Positions 8,628-18,976 of a stretch of 64,000 nucleotides of DNA are shown here, piece after piece. The notes below the pieces were generated by a model that worked only from the letters and a program-made list of their open reading frames with translations, made no database searches and had not been told where the DNA came from. The stretch lies in contig NC_035433.2 of NCBI RefSeq assembly GCF_002127325.2, positions 122,356,088-122,420,087 on the forward strand, given 5' to 3'. The position numbers were made by a program, and so were the translations under genes. Position 1 is the stretch's first letter; every line of letters starts with the position of its first letter. This stretch comes from Helianthus annuus. Its lineage: Eukaryota > Streptophyta > Magnoliopsida > Asterales > Asteraceae.

Positions 8628-11600
8628 ATGTCTGGTACAAATCCTACTCAGAAGAAAAGAAAATATAAAGGTAGAGCTCCTCCTGGTCCTGACCAGGCAG
8701 TCATTGGATGGAAAGAGGAAAAGTTCAATAATCTTGTTCAAGGGATGGGTTTTCGCCCTGAGTGGGGAGCCCAATATCCCCTTGTTGGTTCCACCGCCCT
8801 GGATGCTCCTCCGGGTTATATCACTCTATATGCTGCATTTTTCCGAGAGGGTAGCTTTAGGCTTCCGATTACGAAGTTTACTACCTCCGTGTTGAGGAAT
8901 TATGGGTTGCATATTTCGCAGATCAACGCGATTGGACTTCCACGTATTACTCATTTTGAGTATGTTTGCAGGGCTTACCGTATCGAGCCGACGTTTGAGA
9001 TGTTCAACGTCTTTTATAGCGTTACTTATACCAGTGGGTTTTATTCGTTCCAAGCGCGGACCGGTGTTGCTCCGGTGTGTTCTGTTCCGTTGAAGAGTTT
9101 GCACGATTGGAAGCAAAAATTCTTCTATATCCGTCGTGGTGTGATTCCGGTGGATATGCATTATCGGTTGGTGAGTGAAGGGATTCCAAAGGTTGATGTT
9201 ATGGGGGATTATGCCGCACAAGACTGGTATAAAAAGATAACACACAAAGCAACTGCCATTTCTCAGTTGGAGGAGATGGCTCTGGTTGGTGCCGGAATGA
9301 GTTTGCTGTGGGTACCAAAGAATCCTCTGGGCCAACCTGTTTATAGCTATCAAGGCAAATGTACGTTATTTTTATAAGTTATTTCTGAATCATCTTTCTT
9401 TATGTTTGTCATATTTTTATGTATTTTCTCTTAACTTCTTTTCCTTTTGCAGTTGGTTATAGTTTGATAAATGTTTTGGACCCGAAGGCGGCGGGTGCCG
9501 TGGTTGAAGTTATTCAGGAGGATGGAAAGCCAACATGGCTAGACCAGATTCGGGGCCGCTTCCTGCACCCAACTGATGAGAGCTTCAGTAAATATGCCAA
9601 CGATGTTCTAGGTGAAGATGATGAGGGTGATCCTGTTGATCCTGCTCGAGAGGAAGTCGTCGTCCTTTCGAGTGGAAGTTCTGACCAAACCCCTGAAGGT
9701 CTAACCTCTCGTTGCGCGCGTGCAGGTACCGCGCGGGATGGTGTTGCAGAACCTATGCATGAGGTTGTTGATGATGCTGCTGATGCAGAGATGCTTGTTG
9801 ATCCTTCTGCACAGTTGGAGACAAGAAGAAAGGCGAAGACTGATAAGTCTGAGAGGAAAAAGGAAAGGGCGGAGGGCCGAGCTGCTGATACTTCTCATAA
9901 GCGACCCTCTACTCTTCATTGTCTAGATTATGTCGTTGTCTCTGACACGTTGTCTGGTCTAGGGGTCAGTGAGAAAACTCGGGAATCTGACCCGGATGAT
10001 CAGTCTACTTTGACTGATCATATGAGGAAAAAAGCGCTTGAAGATCAAAAGCGCAAGCTTGATGAGCAGGCTGCTTCACTTCTTGCGGCGAAGAAAGCTA
10101 AGCTCCAGAAGGAGGCTTTTCCTGCACCTTCTGAATCTGAAATTGACATGGGTATTTTTAGTGAGAACCGCGGGAATCTTTTGGAGGAGATCTTTGCTGC
10201 TTCCGCTCCTCCTAGTAGTGATTTTATACATGCACTTTTCTTTCATGTTTCTTCTAGTTTCTTCTAACTGTTGAGGTTGCTTTATGGCAGTAGTCAAGAC
10301 TGGCAAGAAACCGCGTGGGGTGGATATTTCACAGATTACTCCCCCTGCTTCTCCTCCATCGAGGACGGTTGGGATAACCACTCCGCGCGATGGAACCGGG
10401 GAGAAGGAGAAACCGACTGAGGTTGTTGCAGAGACTGTGGGTGAAGGTGGTGGTGATGTTGCTGGTGATGAAGGTGTCGAGGGTAAGGGTAAGGGTGTGG
10501 AGACTGAGTTGGAGTCTAGTGAAGCTACTCCGCGCCAAACTATCTATACCAAACGTGCCCCTGGTGGTGATGGTGCTACATCCGGTGTTGTTCGTAGCCC
10601 TCAATTTGAGAAAGTTCATGCTGATTCGTGGGATACGCGCAATCCGGCTTGTGATGACCTCCCGCATGTTCCTTGGTGGAATCTGACTCAAGGTTCCCGG
10701 ATGAGTGACTTGGCTAATTGTCATGACTTCTTCTCTATGTCTCCCCCCCCCCCCCCCCGCGGAAAGAATGTTTCAAAAAAGGCGTAATCAGTTTGAGTTG
10801 TTGGACGATCATGTCCATGCTGGAGTTAATTTCTTTGCCACCTCTCAAGAGATTCTGCGCGAATGGCGATTGATGGGGGAAGAGACATCCGAGTTTGAGA
10901 ATGCGAGGAGGGCGTTAGCTGAGGAAAGGGAGAAGTTTAATGCTGAAAAGAAAGGTTTACAGTGGAGGGTTTCTGATGCTGAGCGGAAGCTTGAGGAACA
11001 GAAACAACTTAATCTTCAGAAGCAGAAAGATTGGGAAGTTGCGTGTGAGCGCACCAATGTTGAGATGCAATCTCAGCGTGATGCAGTTATACCATTATCT
11101 AATGAGAAGAAGGAGTTAGCAAATGAGGCTAATAAGGCGCGCCTTGCCGCTGAGAAGAAGGAGAAGGAATACGTTGACCGGATTGATAAGTTGGAACTCC
11201 TTGCTCAGCGGAAAGCTTTTGAGTGTCAAGCTTCTGAGCTCCTGGCTGATGAGGCATCTGCTGATTGCAAATGGCTGCTTTCTCGCGCTGTTCTTTTGGT
11301 AAGCTTTTCTTCCCTGTTTTCGTCTTTGTTGTTTGTTGGTAATGTCCTTCTGATCTTTGGCGTTTTCCTTGTGCAGCTTGCTGACCGTATCGTAAATTCT
11401 CCCGAGCTTGCTAAGTATATGTTCGAGTTGGGCCAAGCGGGGTATAACAGTGGTCGGAAGCATGGCTATGCAGAGGGTAAGGCTGCAACTGTAAATAAAG
11501 AAAAATATTACCATTTTCAGATTTACAAATAAGATTGTGATGGTGAGTATGCTGCAAAACGTAAGGAGTTTTCGTCCTTAGAGTTTGCTGTTGTGAAGGG

Positions 11601-11703
11601 TGCGGAGAAGTTAGCAAGGAAAGGGAACGGTGTTGCTTTGTTGAAAAAAGCTCTCGGGGATGACGGAAGTGCGGTAGGAGGTGCTGGTACTAGCCATTCT
11701 TGA
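8628..11703 (+). pseudogene. Antisense gene of outer Tat element (PF04195-type domain plus coiled coil), broken
   Basis: Likely exons: 8628-9360, 9453 to about 10214, 10291-11298 and 11377-11703, all with GT...AG introns. The first two encode a globular domain of the plant family named 'putative gypsy type transposon' (PF04195). Recognisable blocks are YPLVGSTALDAPPGYITLYA, FRLPITKFTTSVLRNYGLH, FEYVCRAYRIEPTFEMFNVF and WKQKFFYIRRG. An acidic, low-complexity linker follows, then a long Glu/Lys/Ala coiled coil (about 10840-11280). Such ORFs are known in Tat retrotransposons, antisense to gag-pol; their function is not established. Two breaks are visible: a C16 run at 10743-10758 where the frame shifts, and an in-frame TAA at 11530-11532 beyond which the frame stays open to TGA at 11701. 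It mirrors the intact-looking inner copy at 18977-22346. Confidence 0.8.
10743..10758 (+). repeat. C16 homopolymer causing a frameshift
   Basis: Sixteen consecutive C residues lie inside exon 3 of the outer antisense gene. The reading frame before it (ending FFSMSPPPPP) and after it (FQKRRNQFELLDDHVHAG) differ by one, so slippage here disrupted the gene. The run is also a likely sequencing-error site. Confidence 0.8.
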
Positions 11704-12358
11704 TTGGGGCGTCCCGGCCTGCGAGCCGCGTATGGCCTTTGGTGGCCTTGTAGTTTGATGACTTGTTTGAACAATTTCCTTTTATTTTACCTGTTATGTT
11801 TATGAACAACTACTTACCTGATTTTTGGTATGTAATTTGTCTATGTTTTTACGCAACTTTGGTTATGCGAATTTTGTTATCGTCATAATATGTGCATGTG
11901 CAATTACTTTGATTAGGTGTCACGAATGAATGATGGCGCTGACATGTTATATTGTGTTAGCTACAATGTTTATTCTGTCGTATTTGCCGATGAGTATGTT
12001 CGTGACTACGAAGTGATCGAGTTGCAGGTTATTGTGTGAGCTCAGCTGTGTTCAGCTTTGGGAGCATTACAATGTTTATTTACCTTGCCATCGATGTTTT
12101 CGTGTTTGTGTGGGCACGAAGTTTTTGTTTTGGCGTTTATAGGCTTTAGTTGTGTTTTTGACCCAGCTGTGCACTTGATTGTGACGAGCCTTGGGGATCT
12201 ACAACGTTTCCTATGGTCGAGCCATTGATGTTTTCGTGTACGCCCAAAGTAATAAATGCAGTTGTGACAAGAAATTTGCATGAAATAAAGGTAGCCAAAC
12301 ACTTCTTGTATTATAGTAAATGTGTTGGCGATTCGGCCTTTGCGATTACATAGTTGTT
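11704..12358. other. Spacer between convergent antisense gene and outer pol
   Basis: The antisense gene (plus) and pol (minus) end tail to tail here. The spacer is AT-rich and non-coding and should hold both 3' ends. I see TTTTATTTTACC near 11780 but no unambiguous poly(A) signal. Confidence 0.4.
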
Positions 12359-15300
12359 TTACATGTAGCACTTTCTAAGTTGATGAGCGTTCCAGGTTCG
12401 TGGAACCTCTTTGTCGTTGATGGTGCGCAATTTGTAAGCTCCCTTGCCGAGTACTGCATCGATGACATATGGGCCTTCCCATTTGGGGGCCAGTTTTTAG
12501 GGCCTTTCTGCGTTGGAAGCCTCATTGTCTCTTAGGACGTAGTCTCCCGGGTTGAAAGTGCAGACTCGGACTCTGGAGTTGTAATATTTTTCCAGCTTCG
12601 TTTTGTACTTTGCCTCATTGATTGCTGCCATCTCTCTTCTTTCTTCTAGGAGGTCTAGATCAATCCTCCTTTCTTCTTCATTGTTGATTAAGTTCATGGA
12701 GATCATTCGTGGAGACGGCAACCCGATTTCTGCTGGTATTACTGCTTCAGACCCATAGACTAAGCTGAACGGAGTCTCCCCGTTGCTTGTCTTTGGCATT
12801 GTCCTATGGGCCCACAGTATGTTGGGCAGTTCGTCTACCCAACCTCTTCTTTTCTCGCCTAGCCTTGCCTTGATACCATCGACGATGCTTTTGTTGACTG
12901 CCTCTACTTGACCGTTCCCTTGCGGGTGCGCAACCGAAGAGAAGGTGTGTTCGATGTGTAATTCTTTGAACCATCGTTCGAGGTCGTCTGCTGCGAAGTT
13001 CATTCCGCTATCGGTGATGATTCTGAGAGGTAGGCCAAAACGGCATATGATTTGTTCCCATATGAATCGCTTAACGACTGTTGGCGTGGTTGATGCAAGT
13101 GCCTTCGCCTCTACCCACTTAGTGCAATAGTCGACTGCGACTATTATGAATTTGACCGCCCCTAGTGCTTACGGGAAAGGACCTACCATGTCTATGCCCC
13201 ATTGTTGAAAGGGCCATGCGGTTGTGACTGGTACTAGTTCATTTTTGGGGCGCATGGTCTTAGGCGCATGTCTCTGGCATCCACTGCACTTCCTCAACTC
13301 TTTTACAGCGTCTAAATGCATCCCGGGCCAGTAGTACCCGGCGTTCATCACTTTTGCCACCACCATTCGAGGCCCGGCATGAATACCACAAATTCCTTCA
13401 TGAACTTCCCGGATTATGTAGTTTGCATCTTCGGCGTCTACGCACCTTAGCAACGGGCCCAGGTATGACTTCCTGTATAAAATTCCATCGGCCATCTGGT
13501 AGTGCTCGTCCTTGTATTGGATTTTTCTTGCCTCTACTTTGTTTTCCGGGAGAATCCCAGATTGAAGGTACATGATTATTGGGGTCATCCAAGAATTTGT
13601 CCCTGTCTGGATGACGCTTACTTCTCTGAGTGGAACGGATGGGTTGCTTAAAATTTCTATGCGCACATCCTTTGCTAGGTGTTGAAAACTTGTTGATGCG
13701 AGTTTACTTAGCGCGTCCGCTGGCTTGTTCTCGCTTCTGTTTATGTGGTGCACCCTATAGGAGTAGAAGGTTTGTAGCAACGTTTTTGCTTGGCTGAGAT
13801 AGAGTGCCATTACATCCCCCTTGGCTTCGTATTGGCCATTGATTTGCCCCGCTACTAGCATGGAGTCCGCATGGAGTCCACATGCGCTTCGATGTGTCGG
13901 ATCCCCATTTTGATCGCCAACCTTAAGCCAGCCAGGAAAGCTTCATACTCGACTTCGTTGTTCGTACTTTTAAAATCCAGACGTATGGCGTATGTGAATT
14001 CATGTTTGTCGGGGCTTACCAGCCTTAGCCCTGCACCTGCTCCGTCTTCGTTAGACGCGCCGTCTGTGTATAACAACCATGGCTCTTCTACTTGCTTTTT
14101 CTCAGCTTTTTCCATTGCTTTACATTCTCGATCCTTGTCATCTGGAACTTCCGTATAAAGTCTGCCAAGACTTGGCCTTTGATTGATGGTCATGGTCTGA
14201 AAACCACATTGTGACCTCCCAGTTCTATCGCCCATTTGGCTAGTCTTCCTGATATTTCTGGCCTTACGAGGATGTTTCCAATGTTGTAATTTGTTAACAA
14301 ATGGATAACGTGGTTGGCAAAGTACCGGCGCAGCCGTCTTGAAGCATGGATCAGCGCGAGGACTAGTTTCTCCATGATGGCATACCGAGTTTCTGGGTCG
14401 GTCAAGGTTCGTGACACATAGTAGACTGGTGTTTGGATACCTTGACGATCGACAAGTAACACTGCTCCGACTGCCCTATCAGAAGCTGATAGATATAGTA
14501 CCAAGGGTTCTCCTTTGTTTGGTGCGGTTAGTGTTGGTAACTTGATGAGGCAATCCTTCATCTCGCGGAATGCACTCTCTGCTTCCAGAGTCCATTGAAA
14601 CTGGCTTTTCTTCATACAATTGCGCAATGTTTTGATGAACGGAAAGGACTTTGCGGCGTGATTAGCTAGGAAACGATTGAGCGCGGCTAAACGTCCTGCT
14701 AATTTTTGCATTTCTTTGATGTTTGATGGGGAAGGCATCCTTTCAATTGCTTGGACTTTTTCTGGATTCACCTTGAAACCATCTTTTGTGACAATGAAGC
14801 CTAAGAATTTCCCTTCTTCCATACCGAATGAGCATTTTGCTGGGTTCAGCTTGATACTTACGCTGGGCAGCGTGTTGAAAGTCTTTTGGATGTTTGCCAG
14901 CATCATGCCTTCTTCTTTGCTCATAATCACCAAATCATCCATATACACCTCTATGTACTTGCCGATGGTATCGCTGAACGTTTCGTTCATCAATCTTTGG
15001 TAGGTCGCGCCCGCATTCTTTAGGCCGAAAGGCATCTTGGTATAACAGTACAACCCTGTCGGCGTGCGGAATGCGGTTTTGTCCTCGTCTTGGGCAGCCA
15101 TTTGGACCTGGTGATATCCCTTGTAGCAGTCAAGGAAGCATTTCCATCTGAATGTGGCCAGAGAATCGATTTTTTCGTCTATGTCTGGTAAGGCGTAGCA
15201 ATCGCGCGGACATGCCTTGTTTAGATCTTTGTAGTCGACACACATTCTCCAGCTGCCATTTGGTTTCTTTACCATCACTGGGCTTGCCACCCATGTTTGG

Positions 15301-16211
15301 TATCTGACTTCTCTAATGATGCCCGCATTCAGCAACTCCAGTACTTGCTCTTTCATGGCGTTGTGCTTTATATCACCCAGGTGGCGTTTGGCGTGTACCA
15401 CTGGCTTTGCTTCATCTGAGACATTTAAACGGTGTTCTGCTATGTGCCGTGGAACACCTACCATATCAGCTGGTGTCCAGGCAAACACGTCCATGTTCTC
15501 GTGTAACAACTTCTTGAGCGCCGCGCGCGTTAAATCGGACATCGCAGGTCCTAGGGTAACAGTTTGCTCTGGGTATGCGCTGTTCAATACCCATTTTTCT
15601 GCCTCTGCGCGTGGCGGTGGTTTACTTGCTTTTGTTGGCCTGACCTCATCTGTTGCTAAAACTTCTTTGCTTGCGTATATTAATGCTATGCCTGTTTCCG
15701 TTGGGAATCCAACGGCTGAATGTGGTGCAGAGCATATCATACTGAAGTCTCCTTGGGATTCTCTTCCTAGGAGGATGTCATGTCTTGAGTGTGCTGGTAA
15801 CACCATGAATGTAACCTCTTCTGTTCTTGAATTTCTTCCATATGAGAGTAACACCGGGAATGATATCTGTCCCAGGGGAAAGACGGCTTCGTTGCAGAAA
15901 CCAGTTAGCGGGTAATCAACTGGTTCCAAGCGCGCCTTGTCCTCCTGGTCAAATTGATTGAAGCATTGTTCGTATATGATATCCGCGGTGCTCCCTGGAT
16001 CGATGAAAATGTAGTTTGTCTGGTAGTGACCAATCACACCTGGAATGACTATTGGTCGCTTTTCCCTCGGGCCCCTTCTAACAACTGGAAAAATAACTTG
16101 CCTCTCGCGCCATGAATCGTCTTGTGTGCGCTTGTTGTAGTTTTTCCTTGGCCTTCGTGGACCTCCCTGAACCATGTGGGTTTCTAACTTTCTGAGTTTT
16201 TGTTATCTGGC
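12359..16211 (-). pseudogene. Outer Tat pol (protease, RT, two RNase H, integrase), broken
   Basis: Minus-strand polyprotein remnant. Seen in order: protease FIDPGSTADIIYEQCF; reverse transcriptase WRMCVDYKDLNKACP and catalytic YMDDLVIMS; a first RNase H; a second RNase H with LYTDGASNEDGAGAGL and STNNEVEYEAFLAGL; integrase zinc region HEGICGIHAGP with CSGCQRH; the core GIDMVGPFP, ITDSG and NGQVEAVNKS; and a C-terminal RTWNAHQLRKCYM. Lesions: TGA at 14190-14192 (from CGA); a one-base deletion near 14150; an 11-bp tandem duplication at 13858-13879; TAA at 13169-13171; TAA at 12497-12499. The natural stop is at 12359-12361. The 5' end is cut at 16211 by the inner element. It cannot encode enzyme, but every lesion is readable against the inner copy. 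Confidence 0.93.
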
Positions 16212-17153
16212 TGATGAAACAATGGTTAACCGGGCAGGGTTAACACACTGGTCTCGTCAAGAAGGGTTAATCCCTTCCTCTCGAGGATCGCTGGCTGGAT
16301 CACCGGTGGTTGATCTCCTGCACAAGGAAACAAGCCGTGACTCGTAACAAGGAGGATGGGGTGGGGGGTGCTCCTTGTTACCACTCTCCGGCGTGAGAAT
16401 CAGTAGTTTGCTTGGGAAGCAAAGTAAGATAGTAGTAGTAGTGAGAGAGTTGTGGGAAGATACCTCAAACCTGGTTTGGGGTTGGTATTTATAGCCGAGG
16501 AGTGAAGGAGGATGATGATGGATGGACTGACGACGTGCTGCACCTTTTCAGGTGTGTCAGGCTCGTCGGTTATGGAGGTTACGCCACGTCAGTCCATTGC
16601 TTACGTAGCTCTGACAGGTAACTGCCATTGGTGCCACTTGCACTGTGGTGTCAGTACCACTTGCTTGAGTGCATAGGATGCGGTGCAAGCCGCATCGCTA
16701 CGTGCGGTAACATCTGAAGTTACCGCGTCTCCTACTTGTGATCAAGGAATACGCGAGATGCGGTGCTAGCCGCATCGTCGTCTTGTCTGCATCCCTTGTC
16801 GTGACGAAAATGTCCGTATGGTGCGGTGTCAGCCGTACCGCTACGTTCATCTTCTTCTATGCCTCAGGTAAGGCTTTCCTGTATTGATAGAAGTGTTCAC
16901 TGGATGCGGTGCGATGCCGCATCGCTGTGAATACTTCCGTTTTCATACACCAGATGTGATGCTATGTCGCATCACTCTACCGTTCTCATGTCCCATGTAA
17001 GTCCTCCTTTGTTACTAGATAGATTGGATTCAACCCTTGCGTCGACGCGTTCCCGCATGGGCACAAGTAGGTTGTTAGCTAGTGGGGGTTTTGATAAGGG
17101 TAGTGGTCACTCGCGGTCGATGCTGACGCGAGATCTGGGACCATACCCCTTCA
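16212..17153 (-). repeat. 3' LTR of the inner Tat element
   Basis: Begins TGATGAAACAATGG and ends ACCATACCCCTTCA. It differs from the 5' LTR by eye at three sites: GTGGGAAG versus GTGAGAAG, GCAAGCCGC versus GCAAGTCGC, and TCGACGCG versus TCGACACG. The minus-strand TATA box is at 16486-16494. The half nearest the interior carries a series of short dyads (16677-16973). Confidence 0.96.
16677..16973. promoter_or_regulatory. Array of GATGCGG...CCGCATC dyads in the inner Tat LTR
   Basis: Five or six short palindromes recur in 300 bases: GATGCGGTGC/AAGCCGCATC (16677-16696), GCGGTAAC/GTTACCGC (16704-16726), GATGCGGTGCTAGCCGCATC (16757-16776), a GTGCGGTGTCAGCCGTAC variant (about 16820-16839), GATGCGGTGCGATGCCGCATC-type (16903-16923) and a drifted GATG...GCATC copy (16953-16973). 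The second LTR carries the same series at 29090-29386. Upstream of the element TATA in transcription order, this is U3, so these may be protein-binding sites or small hairpins. The role is inference. Confidence 0.6.
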
Positions 17154-17165
17154 AGTCCCCCCAGT
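17154..17165 (-). other. Polypurine tract of the inner Tat element
   Basis: Minus-strand ACTGGGGGGACT directly against the 3' LTR, identical to the outer element's tract. Confidence 0.85.
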
Positions 17166-18795
17166 CTAGTGTTGCTGCCACATACAAGGTGTGTGTGGGA
17201 GGAGTACTGGACTATGGTGTTTGGAAGGTAGTTTGGAGTCTGGAGAAGATCCTAGACCATGTGTGGTCTTTTCTGTATGTAAATCAAGCTGGAGGTCTGG
17301 AAGGGTCATCTGACGCCTCTTCCGTATCGGTGAAGGAATCTTCGTCTGATGCGAGATTCTCAGCCGATTTATGTCACCAGGTGGCTTGCCACCTGTTGTT
17401 GTGCCGAAGGTCTCTTGGAGACCTTGTTAGTAATGCTGCACAAACTTCGAACCAACCTCTGAGATGGTGGTTCGAAGGTAAGTGGAGGTTTCCCATCCTT
17501 TAAAGGTGGTCTTTTCTTCATACCAATTGTTGGATTGGTGCATGAAGAAGAAAAGAAATTTTTGGACCAATCTTTGATACTGGGATCAAGAGTTGTTGAT
17601 GCTTGCAAGTGCTTTGCTCAAGCTCTATATTCAGCATCTAGTTATGAGACGACGATCCCTTTTTTGTTGGGTTTTCGTGTTTTATCGTCATAGCTCTCTA
17701 GTAACCGCACGTTCTTTGCGGTTACCTCGTTGCGTCATTGTTGGCCATGTTTGGTCGAACAATGTATATTCATGCTATGGGTAAATAAACATGGTCATAG
17801 GCGAGGGTATGCCCACCATTGTTTATTCTATGCGGCCCATAGTCGGGCTAACAAAGTCATAAGCAGACTTGTTACCGCTGTTCGGACGCTTGTTGTTCGA
17901 CGAGGGTTTATTTAGAGCGCTGTTCTGCGTTCGTTTTGGAGCCACTTACCTTCCCGCTCCAATACCGAGTTTGCCTTGCAGTAGCATTGTTCGGTGATGT
18001 GGAGTGAGCTTGGCACTTCCGTAGCAACCACTCTGCGGAAGCTATGGTTATGTCCGTAGCTCCTCGTGAGTGTCTGTGGTTTTGCATTACCACATTTGCT
18101 CGAAGCGGGTGTGGCTCGGATGTAGCTCTTGAAGGTTCAGGAGACAGGGTTGCTGATGTGCGTTCGCGTGCATTCCCTTCCTTCCTTTTGTTAAAGAAGG
18201 TGTTCATGTACCCTCTGCGGTTGTGAACCGGACAGGAGGGATTTGAAGCTTGAAGAGAATGAAGGCAATGCGGTTCCCCTGTGTCTGAGATGCGGTTCAG
18301 TCCAACGGCCAGCGCTGGTTCTGAGCATCTGACACACCTGAACGGGCTCGTGTGTGTCATGTCCGCATATACCACGTGTGCTCGTGGGTAGTGCGGATAG
18401 GTATTATACCCCCTTATAGTGTAGAGATATATATTTTTACCTATTTTTAGGGGTATGTTAAAAAACGACATGCGGTATGGGTTATGGTGCGGTATACCAG
18501 AGAAACCGCATGCCGCTTATAAGTGGATAATGTAGTCGCTTTTTGTTGCATACGTGGCTGATCGCACGTGTGAGTTGGTGGAAGTTGGTGAGATCTTCCT
18601 GGCATGTGCTGAAATGAAAGGACGTTTGCACTGCCCGAGGCATTAAATGCACTGTAGCGAAGAGTGTAAACGTCTCTTGTGTCAGGCGCGTGGGGGGCCA
18701 CGCGCGCGTGATAACCGTCAGCGGAAACGGCGCTCGACACGTGGTGTCATACGATTCGCCCTTTTTGAACGTGATCATTTGATTTCTCCCTCCGC
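17166..18795. other. Non-coding 3' region of inner Tat, antisense promoter upstream zone
   Basis: About 1.6 kb without a convincing gene. It lies between the polypurine tract and the antisense promoter. Unlike the outer element it has no tandem array. GCGGT/ACCGC words like those in the LTR dyads recur (for example near 18473-18515), and a G-box CACGTG lies at 18738-18743, about 70 bases upstream of the antisense TATA box. Confidence 0.5.
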
Positions 18796-18810
18796 ATTAA
18801 TTGCGATGGG

Positions 18811-18818
18811 TATATAAG
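18811..18818 (+). promoter_or_regulatory. TATA box for the antisense gene of the inner Tat element
   Basis: TATATAAG lies 166 bases upstream of the antisense start. It is preceded by CATTAATTGCGATGGG, which matches the corresponding block of the outer element (8486-8501) with one change. A G-box sits at 18738-18743. The arrangement indicates an independent plus-strand promoter. Confidence 0.7.
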
Positions 18819-18976
18819 GGGAAACCGTTCGTGGTTTCCCCTCACTTGTTTGAAATTTCAAAAATTTTCCGGTGAGAGAAAACTTGTTCTCTGTCTTCTC
18901 CGACGAAATTCCTTGAAGTTCCAGTGAGGGTTTTGGTTTTTCGACTCACGTTCCTTCATATTTTTGATATTGTCTG

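Noticed and set aside
8628..9377. Naming the PF04195-type product a transposase
   Set aside because: The family label 'putative gypsy type transposon' reflects where it is found; no transposase or nuclease motif is visible.
17908..18471. 187-codon minus-strand frame
   Set aside because: Lies in the non-coding 3' region of the inner Tat element, shows no recognisable domain and has no counterpart in the outer element.
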